The notes beneath the pieces are model-generated. The model searched no databases. It was not told where the DNA came from and saw only the letters and a program-made list of their open reading frames with translations. Of a stretch of 64,000 nt of DNA, positions 34,290 to 44,312 are shown in pieces. A program made the position numbers and the translations under genes. The DNA lies in NCBI RefSeq assembly GCF_000820045.1, contig NZ_CDBJ01000100.1, positions 135,086-199,085 of the forward strand, in the 5' to 3' direction. Origin of the DNA: Aeromonas rivuli (lineage in GTDB: Bacteria; Pseudomonadota; Gammaproteobacteria; Enterobacterales; Aeromonadaceae). How positions within the stretch are numbered: position 1 is the first letter of the stretch; each line of letters begins with the position of its first letter.

Positions 34290-34958
34290 ATGCCGACCCC
34301 GCTTCCCTGGCACCAGATAGATACAGTCCTGCTCGACATGGATGGCACCCTGATCGATCTCCATTTTGACAGCTACCTCTGGCAACGGCGGGTGCCCGAG
34401 TGTTATGCCGAGCGGCGCGCGCTGTCGCTGGCCGAGGCCAGGGCGCAGATCGATGCCCACTATCAGGCGGTCGCCGGCACCCTCGACTGGTATTGCGTGG
34501 ATTACTGGAGCCGGACCCTGGGACTGGACATTCGCGCCCTCAAGCAGGAGCTTCTGGAGAAGATCCAGTGGCGGCCTCATGCTCTCCCCTTCCTGGCCGC
34601 CTTGCGGGCGGCGGGCAAGCAGCTGGTGCTGTTCACCAATGCCCACCCCGCCAGCCTCTCGGTCAAGGAGGCGCGACTCGGACTGGCCGACCATCTGGAT
34701 CTGATGATAAGCACCCATGAACTGGGTTGGTCGAAGGAGAGCCAGCACTGCTGGCAGGCCCTGGCAGAGCGGCTGGCGTTCGATCCGGCCCGTACCCTGT
34801 TCGTCGATGACAGCGAGCGCATCTTGCAGGCCGCCGCCGATTTTGGCATCGGCTATCAGCTTGCCATCCAGACCCCGGACAGTCAGCAGCCCGCGCAGCG
34901 GATCACCGCCTTCCCGGCCATACACGACTATGCCGAGCTGTTGCCGCTAGCGGGCTGA
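34290..34958 (+). CDS. yrfG: GMP/IMP nucleotidase YrfG
   Basis: A 222-residue HAD-family phosphatase. The nucleophile motif is LLDMDGTLIDLHFDSYLW, then LVLFTNAHP (motif II Thr), Lys in LGWSKES and the acidic pair in LFVDDSERIL. E. coli YrfG dephosphorylates GMP and IMP. The gene sits beside nudE as in E. coli, but here tyrS and the gsp genes lie between it and hslR. Confidence 0.94.
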   Translation: MPTPLPWHQIDTVLLDMDGTLIDLHFDSYLWQRRVPECYAERRALSLAEARAQIDAHYQAVAGTLDWYCVDYWSRTLGLDIRALKQELLEKIQWRPHALPFLAALRAAGKQLVLFTNAHPASLSVKEARLGLADHLDLMISTHELGWSKESQHCWQALAERLAFDPARTLFVDDSERILQAAADFGIGYQLAIQTPDSQQPAQRITAFPAIHDYAELLPLAG

Positions 34959-35086
34959 CTCAGCGCAAGATGGGGCAGAGCCCCTCCTCTCCATCATGGC
35001 GCGAGCTGCCCCATGAGTCGCGCTGGCGATTGAGGGTGACGGACGGTCAGCACCATGTCACCCCCGTGGCGTCTATCAGGGACGGC

Positions 35087-36355
35087 TCAGTCCAGCCACT
35101 CCACCAACCGGTACTGCTTCTTGCCCCGGCGCAGCAGCAGGTAGCGGCCAAACAGCCGATCGCCAGGGGCCAGCCACTCATCCTGCTTCGATGCACCATT
35201 GAGGGAGATGGCCCCCGCCCCTAGCAGCTCGCGGGCGATACGCTTTGAGGCAGCCAGGCCACACGCCACCAGCAGGCTCGGCAGATCCTGCGGCCCCTGC
35301 ACTTGGCAGCTCGGCATGCCATCCTGGGCCAGTTGGGCCAGATCGCTCTCCCCAAGGCGAGCCGCATCGCCGCAAAACAGCAACTCACCGATGCGCCGCG
35401 CCGCCGCCAGCGCCCCCTTGCCGTGCACCAACTCGGTCAGCTCATCGGCCAGCACTTGCTGGGCCAGCTTGCGTCCCTGCCGGCTGGCGTCTTCTGCCTC
35501 CAGTGCATCAATCTCGGTCAGCGCCATAAAGCTGTAGTAGCGCAGCAAGCGATGGACATCCTCGTCCGCTGTGCCGAGCCAGAACTGATGGAAGGCATAG
35601 GGCGAGGTGAGCGCCGGATCCAGCCAGATGGCGCCCCCCTCGGTCTTGCCGAACTTGGTGCCGTCCGCCTTGGTGATGAGCGGCAGCGTCATGCCAAACA
35701 CCTGGGCCTGATGGCGGCGGCGGGTGAGATCCATGCCGCTGAGGATATTGCCCCACTGATCGTTGCCGCCAATCTGCAAAGTGCAGCCGAGCCGCTGGTG
35801 CAACTCGGCGAAGTCCAGGGATTGCAACAGGGCATAAGAGAACTCGGTGAAGGAGATCCCCTGATCCGGGCGGGCCAGCCGCTGGCGCACCGACTCCCGC
35901 GCCAGCATGGCGTTGACCGAGAAGTGCTTGCCGACATCCCGCAAGAAATCCAGGGCCGACATCTGCCCCAGCCAGTCGCCGTTGTTGACCAGGGTGGCCG
36001 CCGCCAGCCCCTCAGCGGCAGGTAACAGGGCCGTTATCTGAGCCGACAGGCTGGCGACCCAGCCCTGTACGGTTTCATTGCTGTTGAGGCTGCGCTCGGT
36101 CGCCTTGAAGCTGGGATCGCCGATGAGGCCGGTGGCGCCGCCGACCAGGGCCACCGGGCGGTGCCCGGCGAGCTGGAAGCGGCGCAGCATCAACAGCGGC
36201 ACCAGATGACCGATGTGCAGGCTGCCGGCGGTGGGGTCGAATCCGCAATAGAGGGTGCGCGGGGTGGCGAGGTGATCTCGCAGGGCCGCCATGTCTGAGT
36301 GCTGGGCGATGAGGCCACGCTCGGTCAACTCATCGAGCAACCTGGGGTCTATCAT
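35087..36355 (-). CDS. tyrS: tyrosyl-tRNA synthetase
   Basis: A 422-residue class I aminoacyl-tRNA synthetase. The HIGH motif is in [11 protein letters not shown] and the KMSKS-equivalent is [15 protein letters not shown]-like FDPTAGS and the Tyr/Gln contacts ([24 protein letters not shown]) fit TyrRS type 1. A C-terminal S4 RNA-binding domain (about residues 350-415) is present. ATG 36355 with CGGAG upstream is chosen; the frame extends 20 codons further into unlikely sequence. Confidence 0.96.
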   Translation of the reverse strand: MIDPRLLDELTERGLIAQHSDMAALRDHLATPRTLYCGFDPTAGSLHIGHLVPLLMLRRFQLAGHRPVALVGGATGLIGDPSFKATERSLNSNETVQGWVASLSAQITALLPAAEGLAAATLVNNGDWLGQMSALDFLRDVGKHFSVNAMLARESVRQRLARPDQGISFTEFSYALLQSLDFAELHQRLGCTLQIGGNDQWGNILSGMDLTRRRHQAQVFGMTLPLITKADGTKFGKTEGGAIWLDPALTSPYAFHQFWLGTADEDVHRLLRYYSFMALTEIDALEAEDASRQGRKLAQQVLADELTELVHGKGALAAARRIGELLFCGDAARLGESDLAQLAQDGMPSCQVQGPQDLPSLLVACGLAASKRIARELLGAGAISLNGASKQDEWLAPGDRLFGRYLLLRRGKKQYRLVEWLD

Positions 36356-36498
36356 GGGATCTCCGAAACGGGGGGAAAGGTTGCTATCCTCCCCCTCTGA
36401 CAGCCCGACGGCCATGTCCCTCAGGGGACAGTTTTCTCACCCCGTGCTAGCATCTCTGCTCAAGTGACTCAGCCCCTCCCCAGGAAGCCAAGCCCGTC

Positions 36499-37308
36499 AT
36501 GACCCACGCCACCCTCACCCCCGATCTGACCGCCACCCTGGATGCCCTGCACACCAGTGCCTTCCCGGCCATGCTGGTGCGTCTCATCCAGCGGCAAGTG
36601 GCGTTCGACTGCGCCCTGCTGCTCGGGATGGGGCAGCGCCCCGTCTACCTCTATGACAATCTGGAGCACCGGCGAGCCCTGTTGTTTGATCGCTACCTCA
36701 CCAGCCACTTCGGTCAGGATCCCTTCATGCAGGCATTGGCCGCCGGGTTGCCCGCAGGGGTCTGGACCCTGGCACAAGTATCACAGGGCAAGCTGGATCC
36801 GGACTATCAGCAACGCTTCTATCAGGCCACCGGCTGGCAGGAGGAGGTGGGGCTGATCCTGCCCATCCATGCCGGGCTGACCCTGGTGCTCTTTCTCGGG
36901 CGTCTCGGCAAGCGCCACCCCCTGAGTCAGGGCGAACGAGTCAAGCTGGAAGAGCTGTTTCCGCTGGTGCACGCTCTGTGCCGCCAGCATTGGCCACAGG
37001 CCATGCCCTTGATGGCAACCAGCACCACGTCGGCTGACGGCGCCACGGTCAAGGCCGCGCTGGAGCTGGCGATGGACACTGTCGGCGGGGATCAGCTCAC
37101 CCCCAGGGAGCGCCAGGTTGCCCGCCTGCTGTTGCAAGGGCTGGATACCGAGGCCATCGCCACGGCGCTCGGGATTGGCAGCGGCACCGTGAAGAATCAC
37201 CGTAAACATCTCTATGGCAAGCTGCGGCTCGGCTCGCGCGCCGAGCTGTTCAGCTTCTTTCTGAACCATCTCATCACGGCGCCCGGCGACGGCGAATCGA
37301 CGGCCTGA
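36499..37308 (+). CDS. orphan LuxR-family transcriptional regulator
   Basis: A 269-residue protein with a C-terminal LuxR-type helix-turn-helix (about residues 197-258; LTPRERQVARLLLQGLDTEAI then GTVKNHRKHLYGKL). The N-terminal 180 residues do not have the acyl-homoserine-lactone pocket of the AhyR type and no receiver domain is visible, so the input is unknown. It is divergent from tyrS and convergent with the gsp operon, separated from gspN by a terminator. Any control of secretion is speculation from position. Confidence 0.88.
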   Translation: MTHATLTPDLTATLDALHTSAFPAMLVRLIQRQVAFDCALLLGMGQRPVYLYDNLEHRRALLFDRYLTSHFGQDPFMQALAAGLPAGVWTLAQVSQGKLDPDYQQRFYQATGWQEEVGLILPIHAGLTLVLFLGRLGKRHPLSQGERVKLEELFPLVHALCRQHWPQAMPLMATSTTSADGATVKAALELAMDTVGGDQLTPRERQVARLLLQGLDTEAIATALGIGSGTVKNHRKHLYGKLRLGSRAELFSFFLNHLITAPGDGESTA

Positions 37309-37323
37309 TCAGCGCCATAACGA

Positions 37324-37350
37324 AACACCCCGCCGAGGCGGGGTGTTGTC
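37324..37350. terminator. terminator between the LuxR-type gene and gspN
   Basis: An 11-bp stem, AACACCCCGCC and its complement around GA. It can stop both converging transcripts, though the T-tract is short on each side. Confidence 0.75.
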
Positions 37351-37368
37351 TATTCATACTGCTGCGGG

Positions 37369-38124
37369 TCAGATGCGGCCCTGATAACGCAGCGGGAAGC
37401 GACCCTGACTGTCTGGCTGACCGAGATAGGGCAGCCCCTGTTTCATCTGCTCCGGCAACTCGGGACCGGGCTTGAGACTGCCCTGGAACAGGTACTGGCG
37501 ATTGGCCTGCAACTCCAGCTTGCCCAGTACCTGCACCGCCTCCGACCCCTGCTTGAGCTCGGCCACCAGCTTGGAGTCGAGACAGGTCAACTTGACCTCG
37601 GGATCCCCCAGCTTCAACTTGCCCGCCGGGGTGTCGGCCTCGGCATCGTACCAATGGAGGTTGCCATAGAGGCTATCGCACCAGGGCTGACCCTGACTGA
37701 ATTCATCGATCTTGAGCTGTAACTGGCCCGTTGCCGTGATCGGGAAGGGCAGGCGCAGGGGCAGCCGGCTCAGCAACCAGGGGGCGGGAGCGTTGAGGGT
37801 CAGGTCACGGCCAAAGGCGGCGCTGCCCCAACCCACCACCCCTTGGCCATTGAGGCCATCCCGCTCGCCGAAACGCACCGCCAGCTCGGGAGCAAAGCGC
37901 AGCAGCGACCAGCCATTGAGATCCCAGCGCAGCCGGGTCACAGACTCGCTGGCATATTGCAGACGCGCCACTTCCCCCCGCCAGAGGGTGCCACTCACCC
38001 CTTCCAGTTTGACCATGGGCGGCAGCGGCAGATGGCGAGCCACCAGACTGGCGGGCACGCTGGTCAGCAAGAAGCCCAGCCAGGCCAGCATGAAGACGAC
38101 GACTATCCAGATCTTGCGTTTCAT
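37369..38124 (-). CDS. gspN: type II secretion protein N (ExeN)
   Basis: A 251-residue protein with one N-terminal membrane segment (about residues 5-22) and a periplasmic domain of the GspN family. GspN is present in only some T2SS and its role is the least understood. Conserved features include the PPMVKLEGVSGTLWRGEV stretch. It is the last gene of the operon, overlaps gspM by 4 nt and is followed by a terminator. Confidence 0.93.
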   Translation of the reverse strand: MKRKIWIVVVFMLAWLGFLLTSVPASLVARHLPLPPMVKLEGVSGTLWRGEVARLQYASESVTRLRWDLNGWSLLRFAPELAVRFGERDGLNGQGVVGWGSAAFGRDLTLNAPAPWLLSRLPLRLPFPITATGQLQLKIDEFSQGQPWCDSLYGNLHWYDAEADTPAGKLKLGDPEVKLTCLDSKLVAELKQGSEAVQVLGKLELQANRQYLFQGSLKPGPELPEQMKQGLPYLGQPDSQGRFPLRYQGRI

Positions 38125-38612
38125 TGCGGGCGACTCACCTGTAAGCGTCTCACCTTGACCATGCCGGCGGGCAACTGCTCGCGGGCCACCTCAATCACCT
38201 TGACCTGGACGCCGTATCTGTCCGACAGCTCGGCCAGCCACATCAGCAGCCCATCGAAGGGGACTGCGTCTATCCATACCTGCAGCTCCTGACCCTGGGG
38301 TTGCAGCCGGGTGATCTTGATCTTGTGGTTGAAGGCGGTGCGGTTGACAACCCCATCCAGGGTGCCCCCCAAATCGATGTTGCGACCGCTGCCCGCCTGG
38401 GCTACCAAGATCCGCTCACCCTTCTCTTTCAGCCAGACCAGGGTCTGCTGCTGGTTCTTCACCTGTCGCTCCCGCTCCGCGATGCGATTGCCGAGGGGTT
38501 GCCACACCAGCCAATAGAAGAGACCGATGATCAGCAGAGTACCGCCAATGGCCACCAGTCGCTGCTCCCGGGCGCTGATGCCGCGCCACCAGAGTTCGAA
38601 TCTTGTCATCAT
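38121..38612 (-). CDS. gspM: type II secretion protein M (ExeM)
   Basis: A 163-residue bitopic inner-membrane protein with the transmembrane helix near residues 18-37, a coiled-coil stretch and a ferredoxin-like periplasmic domain. It binds GspL and helps assemble the inner-membrane platform. It overlaps gspL and gspN by 4 nt each, so translation is coupled. Confidence 0.94.
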   Translation of the reverse strand: MMTRFELWWRGISAREQRLVAIGGTLLIIGLFYWLVWQPLGNRIAERERQVKNQQQTLVWLKEKGERILVAQAGSGRNIDLGGTLDGVVNRTAFNHKIKITRLQPQGQELQVWIDAVPFDGLLMWLAELSDRYGVQVKVIEVAREQLPAGMVKVRRLQVSRPQ

Positions 38613-39796
38613 GATGATTTACCCTTGAGCACCAGTGCCCCCTCGACCCGACCTTCCGTGCTGCGCACCTCGCCCTGTTGCACCTCGAAACCCTTGCCCG
38701 CCAATTCGCGGAATCGCTCCATCTCGGTAAAGCCGGGGGCCGTGACTTGCAGCCTCAGCTCTCCCCGCTCCACATCAAAGCGCAGCACCTCGGGCTTGAG
38801 CCCCGGCACTTCGGCAAAGGTGGGGGCCAGTTCGGTCAAAAACAGCAAGACGCCACTTTGGGGCGCACCGCCAAGCAGCCTCAGATGCTGCTCCACCTGA
38901 CTGCGTACATTCACTATCCGGGTCTCTCCCGGGAAGATACGGGTATAGACCTCCCGGATCTCGGCCTTGAGTGCCTTGTCCTGCTTATCGAGCTGATAGA
39001 GGGCCAGGCCGCGCTGCCCCAGGGTGACCAGCAACAAGGCCACCGCCACCGCCACCACCTTGCGCCACTGCAACCAGTGACGACTGTACTCGGTCTGTGG
39101 TCGGAAGGACCCCTGCAACAGGTTCACCTGACCGCGCAGCGCCTCCCGGGCCAGCAGCAGCATGGGCAGTTCGGGATCGGCCCCCTGCCAGTTCGCTCCC
39201 GCCAGGGCGGGGGGGGGCGTATGGCTGTGAATGGTGACAGGCTCGGGCTGCGCGCCCAGCAGCAGGCCGAGCAAGACTTCGTCCGCAACCAGTCCCTGGT
39301 GAGGCCCTTGGCGCAACAACCAGACCTTGCCCAGCTGCAGCGCCGACCAGCCGTCGCTCGCCTGCGGCAAGGCCAGCACATCCGGCAGCAGTTGCAGGCT
39401 CTTGAGCCCCGCTGCCTCCAACCAGCCGAGCCAGCGCAGCATCTGCTGCCGGTCCACCGCCATCAGATCCACCTCCTGGCCCTGATGAGACAGCACGACC
39501 AGATGCAGGGACTCCACATCGGAGGCGATCTGCTCCTCAAGCAGATAAGGCAGGGCCGCCGCCGACTGGCGGTTGTATTTGCCCGGCAGCCGCACTCGCC
39601 GGAAGATAACGGCGCTGCCCGGCACCAGAACGACCACGGGACGACCTCCGGCCCGTTCACGCAGCTCATGCAGTTCATGGGCCGAGGCCAGGGTCCCGGA
39701 GGCGATGATCTCCTCCTCCCCCTTCGACCAGACCAGCCACTCGACCGGCTCTTCCTGGGTCGTCCCCAGACGGATGACCAGACTCTCGTTCAACAC
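38609..39796 (-). CDS. gspL: type II secretion protein L (ExeL)
   Basis: A 395-residue protein with an actin-like cytoplasmic domain (about residues 1-235), a membrane helix near 245-265 and a periplasmic ferredoxin-like domain. It tethers the GspE ATPase to the membrane. GTG 39796 is chosen since AAGGAG lies five bases upstream and the protein then starts [11 protein letters not shown], as GspL proteins do; the open frame continues 34 codons upstream into the 85-bp gap after gspK. It overlaps gspM by 4 nt. Confidence 0.93.
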   Translation of the reverse strand: MLNESLVIRLGTTQEEPVEWLVWSKGEEEIIASGTLASAHELHELRERAGGRPVVVLVPGSAVIFRRVRLPGKYNRQSAAALPYLLEEQIASDVESLHLVVLSHQGQEVDLMAVDRQQMLRWLGWLEAAGLKSLQLLPDVLALPQASDGWSALQLGKVWLLRQGPHQGLVADEVLLGLLLGAQPEPVTIHSHTPPPALAGANWQGADPELPMLLLAREALRGQVNLLQGSFRPQTEYSRHWLQWRKVVAVAVALLLVTLGQRGLALYQLDKQDKALKAEIREVYTRIFPGETRIVNVRSQVEQHLRLLGGAPQSGVLLFLTELAPTFAEVPGLKPEVLRFDVERGELRLQVTAPGFTEMERFRELAGKGFEVQQGEVRSTEGRVEGALVLKGKSS

Positions 39797-39881
39797 ACTC
39801 TCTCCTTGGCCTTGGCCGAATCCTGTCGACGGCTGACCCTTGATATGGACGGCGAGATACCGTCGCGCGTCGAGGCGAGCT

Positions 39882-40895
39882 TCACTCAGCCCCCCCATTG
39901 ACCCGCCGCAGCACCACCGCCTTGTTCTCTTTACTGCGCTGGAAATAGGTCTCCAGCCTGGCCCGGGTGTCGGCCACCTCGGCCAGCAGATAAGCCACGA
40001 AGTAATCGCTCTTGACGTCTATCGCCTCATTCAACCCCTTGATGCCGGAGCCCGCCGCCAGCGCAGGCAGGCTCGTCATCTCCGCCTTGCTTTGCCAGCC
40101 TTTCCTGGGGCGATCCTTGAGCACGCCCTTGGCGTCATCCACACTGATCTTTCCCAGGTAGAGCGCCGCCAGCAGCTCGGGCTGATCCGGGGATATGGTA
40201 TTGATATTCACCAGTAACTTGTCGTTTGGCAGGGCGCAGACATAGGGTGCCAGCCTGGCATATAGCTTGCCGCTGACCCCACGCACCGCCCGTAACTCAT
40301 CCACCCCCAGCATCTTCTGATTGGCGGGCAGATAGGGCTGACTCAGCCCTTCATAATAAGCGTCTTCGGCCCCATAGCTGGAGACCAGTACCGTATCGCT
40401 GTCGGTCCAGTCACGCACCGCATCCGTCAGCTGGGTTGCCTCGTATTCGTCGATCTCAAGCTGGGTCAACAGGGTGCGGAACACCTTGACGGGATAAGGC
40501 TGGTTGGCCAGATCGTCCCCACTGTCCTCCTGCTGCCCTACGCTCAGGCTGTTGAGGTTGAAGCAGCTTTGCAGGTCACGCACCTCTCCCTTGAGGGTGC
40601 CATCCTCGACCGGAAATATCACATCCTTGCGCGCCCAGTACTGGCTCAGGCTGACCACCTTGGGGTCATCCTTGAAGTCCTGGGCCAGTATCTTGCTGAC
40701 CAGCGCCTCGGTGGAGATGGCATACCACCATGCCTGCTTGCCGGTGCTGAGGTTGGCAGTGCGCCTGAGCTCAAGCTGCAAGCGGCCACTCATGTTGCTG
40801 GCGATGATCACCATGACCGAGAGGATCAACAACACCACCAGCAGTGCCATGCCCCGGCTTCTGCCCGGCCCGGCGCCTCTATTGTGTCGGTGCAT
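39882..40895 (-). CDS. gspK: type II secretion minor pseudopilin K (ExeK)
   Basis: A 337-residue large pseudopilin. The prepilin site is SRG with [13 protein letters not shown] after it, lacking Glu5 as usual for GspK, and a large globular domain follows with two acidic insertions and Cys in QSCFNL and APYVCALP. It caps the pseudopilus tip with GspI and GspJ. ATG 40895 overlaps gspJ by 17 nt; an ATG-like start nine codons upstream is less likely. An 85-bp gap separates it from gspL, the largest break inside gspH-N. Confidence 0.94.
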   Translation of the reverse strand: MHRHNRGAGPGRSRGMALLVVLLILSVMVIIASNMSGRLQLELRRTANLSTGKQAWWYAISTEALVSKILAQDFKDDPKVVSLSQYWARKDVIFPVEDGTLKGEVRDLQSCFNLNSLSVGQQEDSGDDLANQPYPVKVFRTLLTQLEIDEYEATQLTDAVRDWTDSDTVLVSSYGAEDAYYEGLSQPYLPANQKMLGVDELRAVRGVSGKLYARLAPYVCALPNDKLLVNINTISPDQPELLAALYLGKISVDDAKGVLKDRPRKGWQSKAEMTSLPALAAGSGIKGLNEAIDVKSDYFVAYLLAEVADTRARLETYFQRSKENKAVVLRRVNGGAE

Positions 40896-41544
40896 CTTCG
40901 AGCCTCTGGCCGCCGGCCCCAATCAGAAACTGGCGACGTATGGTGCCGTAATCGTCCAGATCCAGTTCCACCGCCAAGCCGTCAGGCAAGCGCTCCTCCT
41001 GGGTCCACTCCGACTTCCAGCCCCCCTCGCTGTAGAAGAAGAGGCGCAGTCCCGTCACCCGGTCGAGCAACCCTTGCACCCTGGGCTCGGTGCCTATCAC
41101 TGGGTCCGGGTAGAGATAGCTGAGCCGCTCCAGCTGGTGATCCTTGAGCCGCCAACCGACCCGCTGCAGGCCAGATCGCGGCAAGATACCATCCGGGTTG
41201 AGCCAGCCCCCCCGGATGAAGGCCATGCCCCAATCATCACTCTGCTGGCCAAACTGGCTGGCAGCCAGCAACACCCGGTTATTTTCACCCTCGATGCGGC
41301 CGGTACGCGGTACCATCTGGCTCACGTCCCGCTCCAGCACATCGAAGGCGCGCTGTAATTGGGCCAGACGCACCTCTTTCTTCCTGGCCACCTCATCGCT
41401 GGTGAGCACCCCCTGCAACACCTGATAGGCACCCAGACTCAGGCCGGCGAAGATGGCGATCGCCACCAGCATCTCCAGCAGGGTAAAGCCCCCCTGCTTG
41501 CTCAGATGCCGGACCTGCGGCCCTGGCGCGGACGATGACCTCAT
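40879..41544 (-). CDS. gspJ: type II secretion minor pseudopilin J (ExeJ)
   Basis: A 221-residue pseudopilin with the prepilin peptidase site [10 protein letters not shown] after a 19-residue leader. Part of the tip complex with GspI and GspK. ATG 41544 has GGAGA upstream; an in-frame ATG at 41595 would overlap gspI and lengthen the leader. It ends inside gspK. Confidence 0.93.
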   Translation of the reverse strand: MRSSSAPGPQVRHLSKQGGFTLLEMLVAIAIFAGLSLGAYQVLQGVLTSDEVARKKEVRLAQLQRAFDVLERDVSQMVPRTGRIEGENNRVLLAASQFGQQSDDWGMAFIRGGWLNPDGILPRSGLQRVGWRLKDHQLERLSYLYPDPVIGTEPRVQGLLDRVTGLRLFFYSEGGWKSEWTQEERLPDGLAVELDLDDYGTIRRQFLIGAGGQRLEDAPTQ

Positions 41545-41581
41545 TGGTGTCTCCAGCGGCATGGCACCGCGAGCGGGTCGT

Positions 41582-41980
41582 TTAGCGGCTGACATAGGTG
41601 CGCATCATGGCCACGGGACTCTCGGATTTGGGGGCGGTACGCACCTCCAGATCCAGTGCCTTGAAGTTGCTGTCGGCGGTAGCGACACCGCGATAACGCC
41701 AATACCAGCGCTGTCCCGCCATCTCTTCATCCCCCTCGACCCAGCTGTCGCTCGGCCAGGAACCTTCGAGTCGCTGCTGCACCAGCTGGTTCTGGACAAC
41801 CCAGGTCGCCAGGGTTTTCTGTTCCAGATAGCTGAGCCCGGAGAGGTGTTCGCTCGCCGTCTTCATCACCGCCAGCCCGGCGATGGCAAACACCACCAGG
41901 GCCACCATCACCTCGAGCAGCGTCATGCCCCTGGCCTGGCGAAGCCCACCATGGCGCAGCACCATGCGCGGCGTTCTCAT
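41582..41980 (-). CDS. gspI: type II secretion minor pseudopilin I (ExeI)
   Basis: A 132-residue pseudopilin with the cleavage site [10 protein letters not shown] and the usual hydrophobic helix. It nucleates the pseudopilus tip. The start overlaps gspH by 4 nt (ATGA), indicating translational coupling. Confidence 0.94.
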   Translation of the reverse strand: MRTPRMVLRHGGLRQARGMTLLEVMVALVVFAIAGLAVMKTASEHLSGLSYLEQKTLATWVVQNQLVQQRLEGSWPSDSWVEGDEEMAGQRWYWRYRGVATADSNFKALDLEVRTAPKSESPVAMMRTYVSR

Positions 41981-42534
41981 TGCTCCTCCTCAGGCCGATC
42001 GCTATCCAGTTTCAGGTTGCCAAATTCATCGGCCCACACCACACGGAAGTAGCGCTCCTCATCGACCTGCTGAGTGAAGGTCAGTACGAAGGGGGTCAGC
42101 TCGTCACCGGGAAAGATAAACACCTGGGGGCTGGCCACCTTGTCGTCCTCCCCTCGTTCGTCTTCATCCGGCTGCCAGGCCAAACCGCCCAGTTCGACGC
42201 CGAGCTGGATATCCTCCGGCAGTTGCACCGGCCCCAGCACCTTGTCATCACCCAGAGCCGTCCAGTTGCGATCCTTGCCTTGGCGCACCATGAATTGCCA
42301 GCCGTGATCCTCGAGGCGCAAGCCCAGCAGACGACCATCCATCACGGCCTGCTCCTGGGCTTGTTGCAGAACGGCCATGAAGCGACGCGCCTGCTTGTCC
42401 AGCTCGCGATCCCCCTTGGCGCCGCCCATGCTGAGGGTAACGGCGGTGGCCACCAGTCCCATCAACATGGCGACCAGCAACACTTCCAGCAGGGTGAAGC
42501 CGGCTTGGCGATGACGAGACGACGCGCCGATCAC
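41977..42534 (-). CDS. gspH: type II secretion minor pseudopilin H (ExeH)
   Basis: A 185-residue pseudopilin with the site RQAG/FTLLEV. GTG 42534 gives a leader of 12 residues, normal for the family, and is tentatively preferred; the frame is open back to TTG 42570, just 4 nt after gspG, which would make a 24-residue leader. It links the tip complex to the major pseudopilin. Confidence 0.88.
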   Translation of the reverse strand: MIGASSRHRQAGFTLLEVLLVAMLMGLVATAVTLSMGGAKGDRELDKQARRFMAVLQQAQEQAVMDGRLLGLRLEDHGWQFMVRQGKDRNWTALGDDKVLGPVQLPEDIQLGVELGGLAWQPDEDERGEDDKVASPQVFIFPGDELTPFVLTFTQQVDEERYFRVVWADEFGNLKLDSDRPEEEQ

Positions 42535-42574
42535 GGCAGTCTCATCCACAGCACCTGGATGGCAGTACAAGCAC

Positions 42575-43006
42575 TTACTGGAAGTCCTTCAGATTCCAGT
42601 TGCCGATGTCGTCATCGGTGCCCGCTTCGCCATCTTGCCCCATGGAGAAGACGTCGAGCTTGCCGAATTGGCCTGGGCTGAGCAGCTGATAAGGATTGCT
42701 CCAGGGATCTTGCGGCAGGCGCTTGATATAGCCCCCTTCCCGGTAGCTGCGCGGCTCGGGGGCCGAGGTCGGTTTATTGACCAGGGCATCCAGACCCTGC
42801 TCGGTGGTCGGGTAGCGATTGTTGTCCAGCTTGTACATGTCGAGGGCGTTTTCCAGCGCCACTATGTCGGAGACCGCCTTCTGCTGATCGGCTTTTTCCT
42901 TGTTTCCCATCAGATTGGGCACCACCAGGCTGGCCAGTATCCCCAGGATGACGATGACCACCATGACTTCCAGCAGGGTGAAACCCGATTGACGACGCTT
43001 ATGCAT
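42575..43006 (-). CDS. gspG: type II secretion major pseudopilin G (ExeG)
   Basis: A 143-residue major pseudopilin with a short leader, MHKRRQSG/FTLLEVMVVIV. The C-terminal calcium-binding loop is visible as the acidic segment DGEAGTDDDIGNW. Polymers of this protein form the piston-like pseudopilus. It lies 76 nt downstream of gspF. Confidence 0.97.
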   Translation of the reverse strand: MHKRRQSGFTLLEVMVVIVILGILASLVVPNLMGNKEKADQQKAVSDIVALENALDMYKLDNNRYPTTEQGLDALVNKPTSAPEPRSYREGGYIKRLPQDPWSNPYQLLSPGQFGKLDVFSMGQDGEAGTDDDIGNWNLKDFQ

Positions 43007-43082
43007 GACTTACTCCCTCACAAAATAAGATGGTCTGTACCATCAGCGATTGACCACAGTGAGACCCGGCGGGCGGATCCCG

Positions 43083-44303
43083 TTACATATTGACCATATT
43101 GTTGAGTTCGAGGATGGGCTGCAGGATCGACATCACGATAAAGAGCACCACCCCGGCCATGGAGACCACCAGCATGGGTTCGAACACGCCAAGGGCGATG
43201 TTGACCTGGCTTTCAAACTCCCGGTCCTGGTTGTCCGCCGCCCGCTCCAGCATGCTGTCGAGCTCGCCGCTCTGCTCGCCGGAGGCGATCATGTGCAGCA
43301 TCATGGGCGGAAATATTTTGGTTTCATTCAGAGACTTGCGCAGACTGGTCCCCTCCCGCACCCGCTCGGTGGCCTCGAGGATGCGGGCCCGGGCGAAGTC
43401 ATTGGAGAGCACTTCGCCGGAGATCTTCATCCCCTCGATCAGCGGCACGGCGCTGGCATTGAGGATGCTCAGGGTGCGGGCAAAACGGGCGGTATTTAGG
43501 CCGCGGCTGACCCGGCCAATCACCGGCAGACGCAGCAGGATCCCGTGCCAATGGCGACGGCGCAGCGCATCCCCCAGCCACCAACGCCAAACGAAACCAC
43601 CCAGGAAGATCAGCAGCAGGAACCAGAGGCCATAGTTCTGCATCAGTTCGCTGGTGCCGATCAGGAAGCGCGTGGTGGCGGGCAGCTGCTGCCCCATATG
43701 TTCAAACTGGGCCACCACCTTGGGCACCACGGCGGTCAGCAAGATGGAGATGACCCCCACCGCGACCAGGGTCAACACCATGGGGTAGATCATCGCCTGC
43801 ATCAGCTTGGTGCGCATATGCTGGCGCTGTTCGGTGTAATCGGCGAGCCGGTTGAGCACCTTCTCCAGGTGGCCGGATTTCTCCCCGGCCGCCACCATGG
43901 AGCGGAACAGCTGATCGAACACATGGGGGAAGGCGCCAAGCGAATCGGCCAGACTGTAACCCTCCACCACCCGGCCACGCACTGTCGCCACCAGGCTGCT
44001 GAGATGGGCCTTCTCACACTGCTGGGAGACCGCCTTGAGCGCCTCCTCTATGGTGAGACCGGCCCCCACCAGGGTCGCCAGCTGGCGGGTGATCAGTGCC
44101 AGCTCGGCGGTACTGGCGCCACGGCGAAACAGTCGGAACTGGCCTGCCTCACGCTTGGCCTTCTCGGTGGTTTCACTCACCTCGAGCGGGGTCAGCCCCT
44201 GCTCGCGCAGTTGCTGGCGCACCTGGCGCGCCGAGTCACCCTCGGTCACCCCCTGCTTCTGGCGCCCCTTGTCATCCAGGGCCTTATATTCGAATGCTGC
44301 CAC
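43083..44303 (-). CDS. gspF: type II secretion inner-membrane platform protein F (ExeF)
   Basis: A 406-residue polytopic protein with two related cytoplasmic helical-bundle domains (about residues 70-195 and 275-400) and three membrane helices. GKKSGHLEKVLNRLADY-like and SGEQSGELDSMLERAAD motifs repeat in each half as in GspF/PilC. It lies 9 nt after gspE. Confidence 0.96.
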   Translation of the reverse strand: MAAFEYKALDDKGRQKQGVTEGDSARQVRQQLREQGLTPLEVSETTEKAKREAGQFRLFRRGASTAELALITRQLATLVGAGLTIEEALKAVSQQCEKAHLSSLVATVRGRVVEGYSLADSLGAFPHVFDQLFRSMVAAGEKSGHLEKVLNRLADYTEQRQHMRTKLMQAMIYPMVLTLVAVGVISILLTAVVPKVVAQFEHMGQQLPATTRFLIGTSELMQNYGLWFLLLIFLGGFVWRWWLGDALRRRHWHGILLRLPVIGRVSRGLNTARFARTLSILNASAVPLIEGMKISGEVLSNDFARARILEATERVREGTSLRKSLNETKIFPPMMLHMIASGEQSGELDSMLERAADNQDREFESQVNIALGVFEPMLVVSMAGVVLFIVMSILQPILELNNMVNM

Positions 44304-44312
44304 GTCCTATCC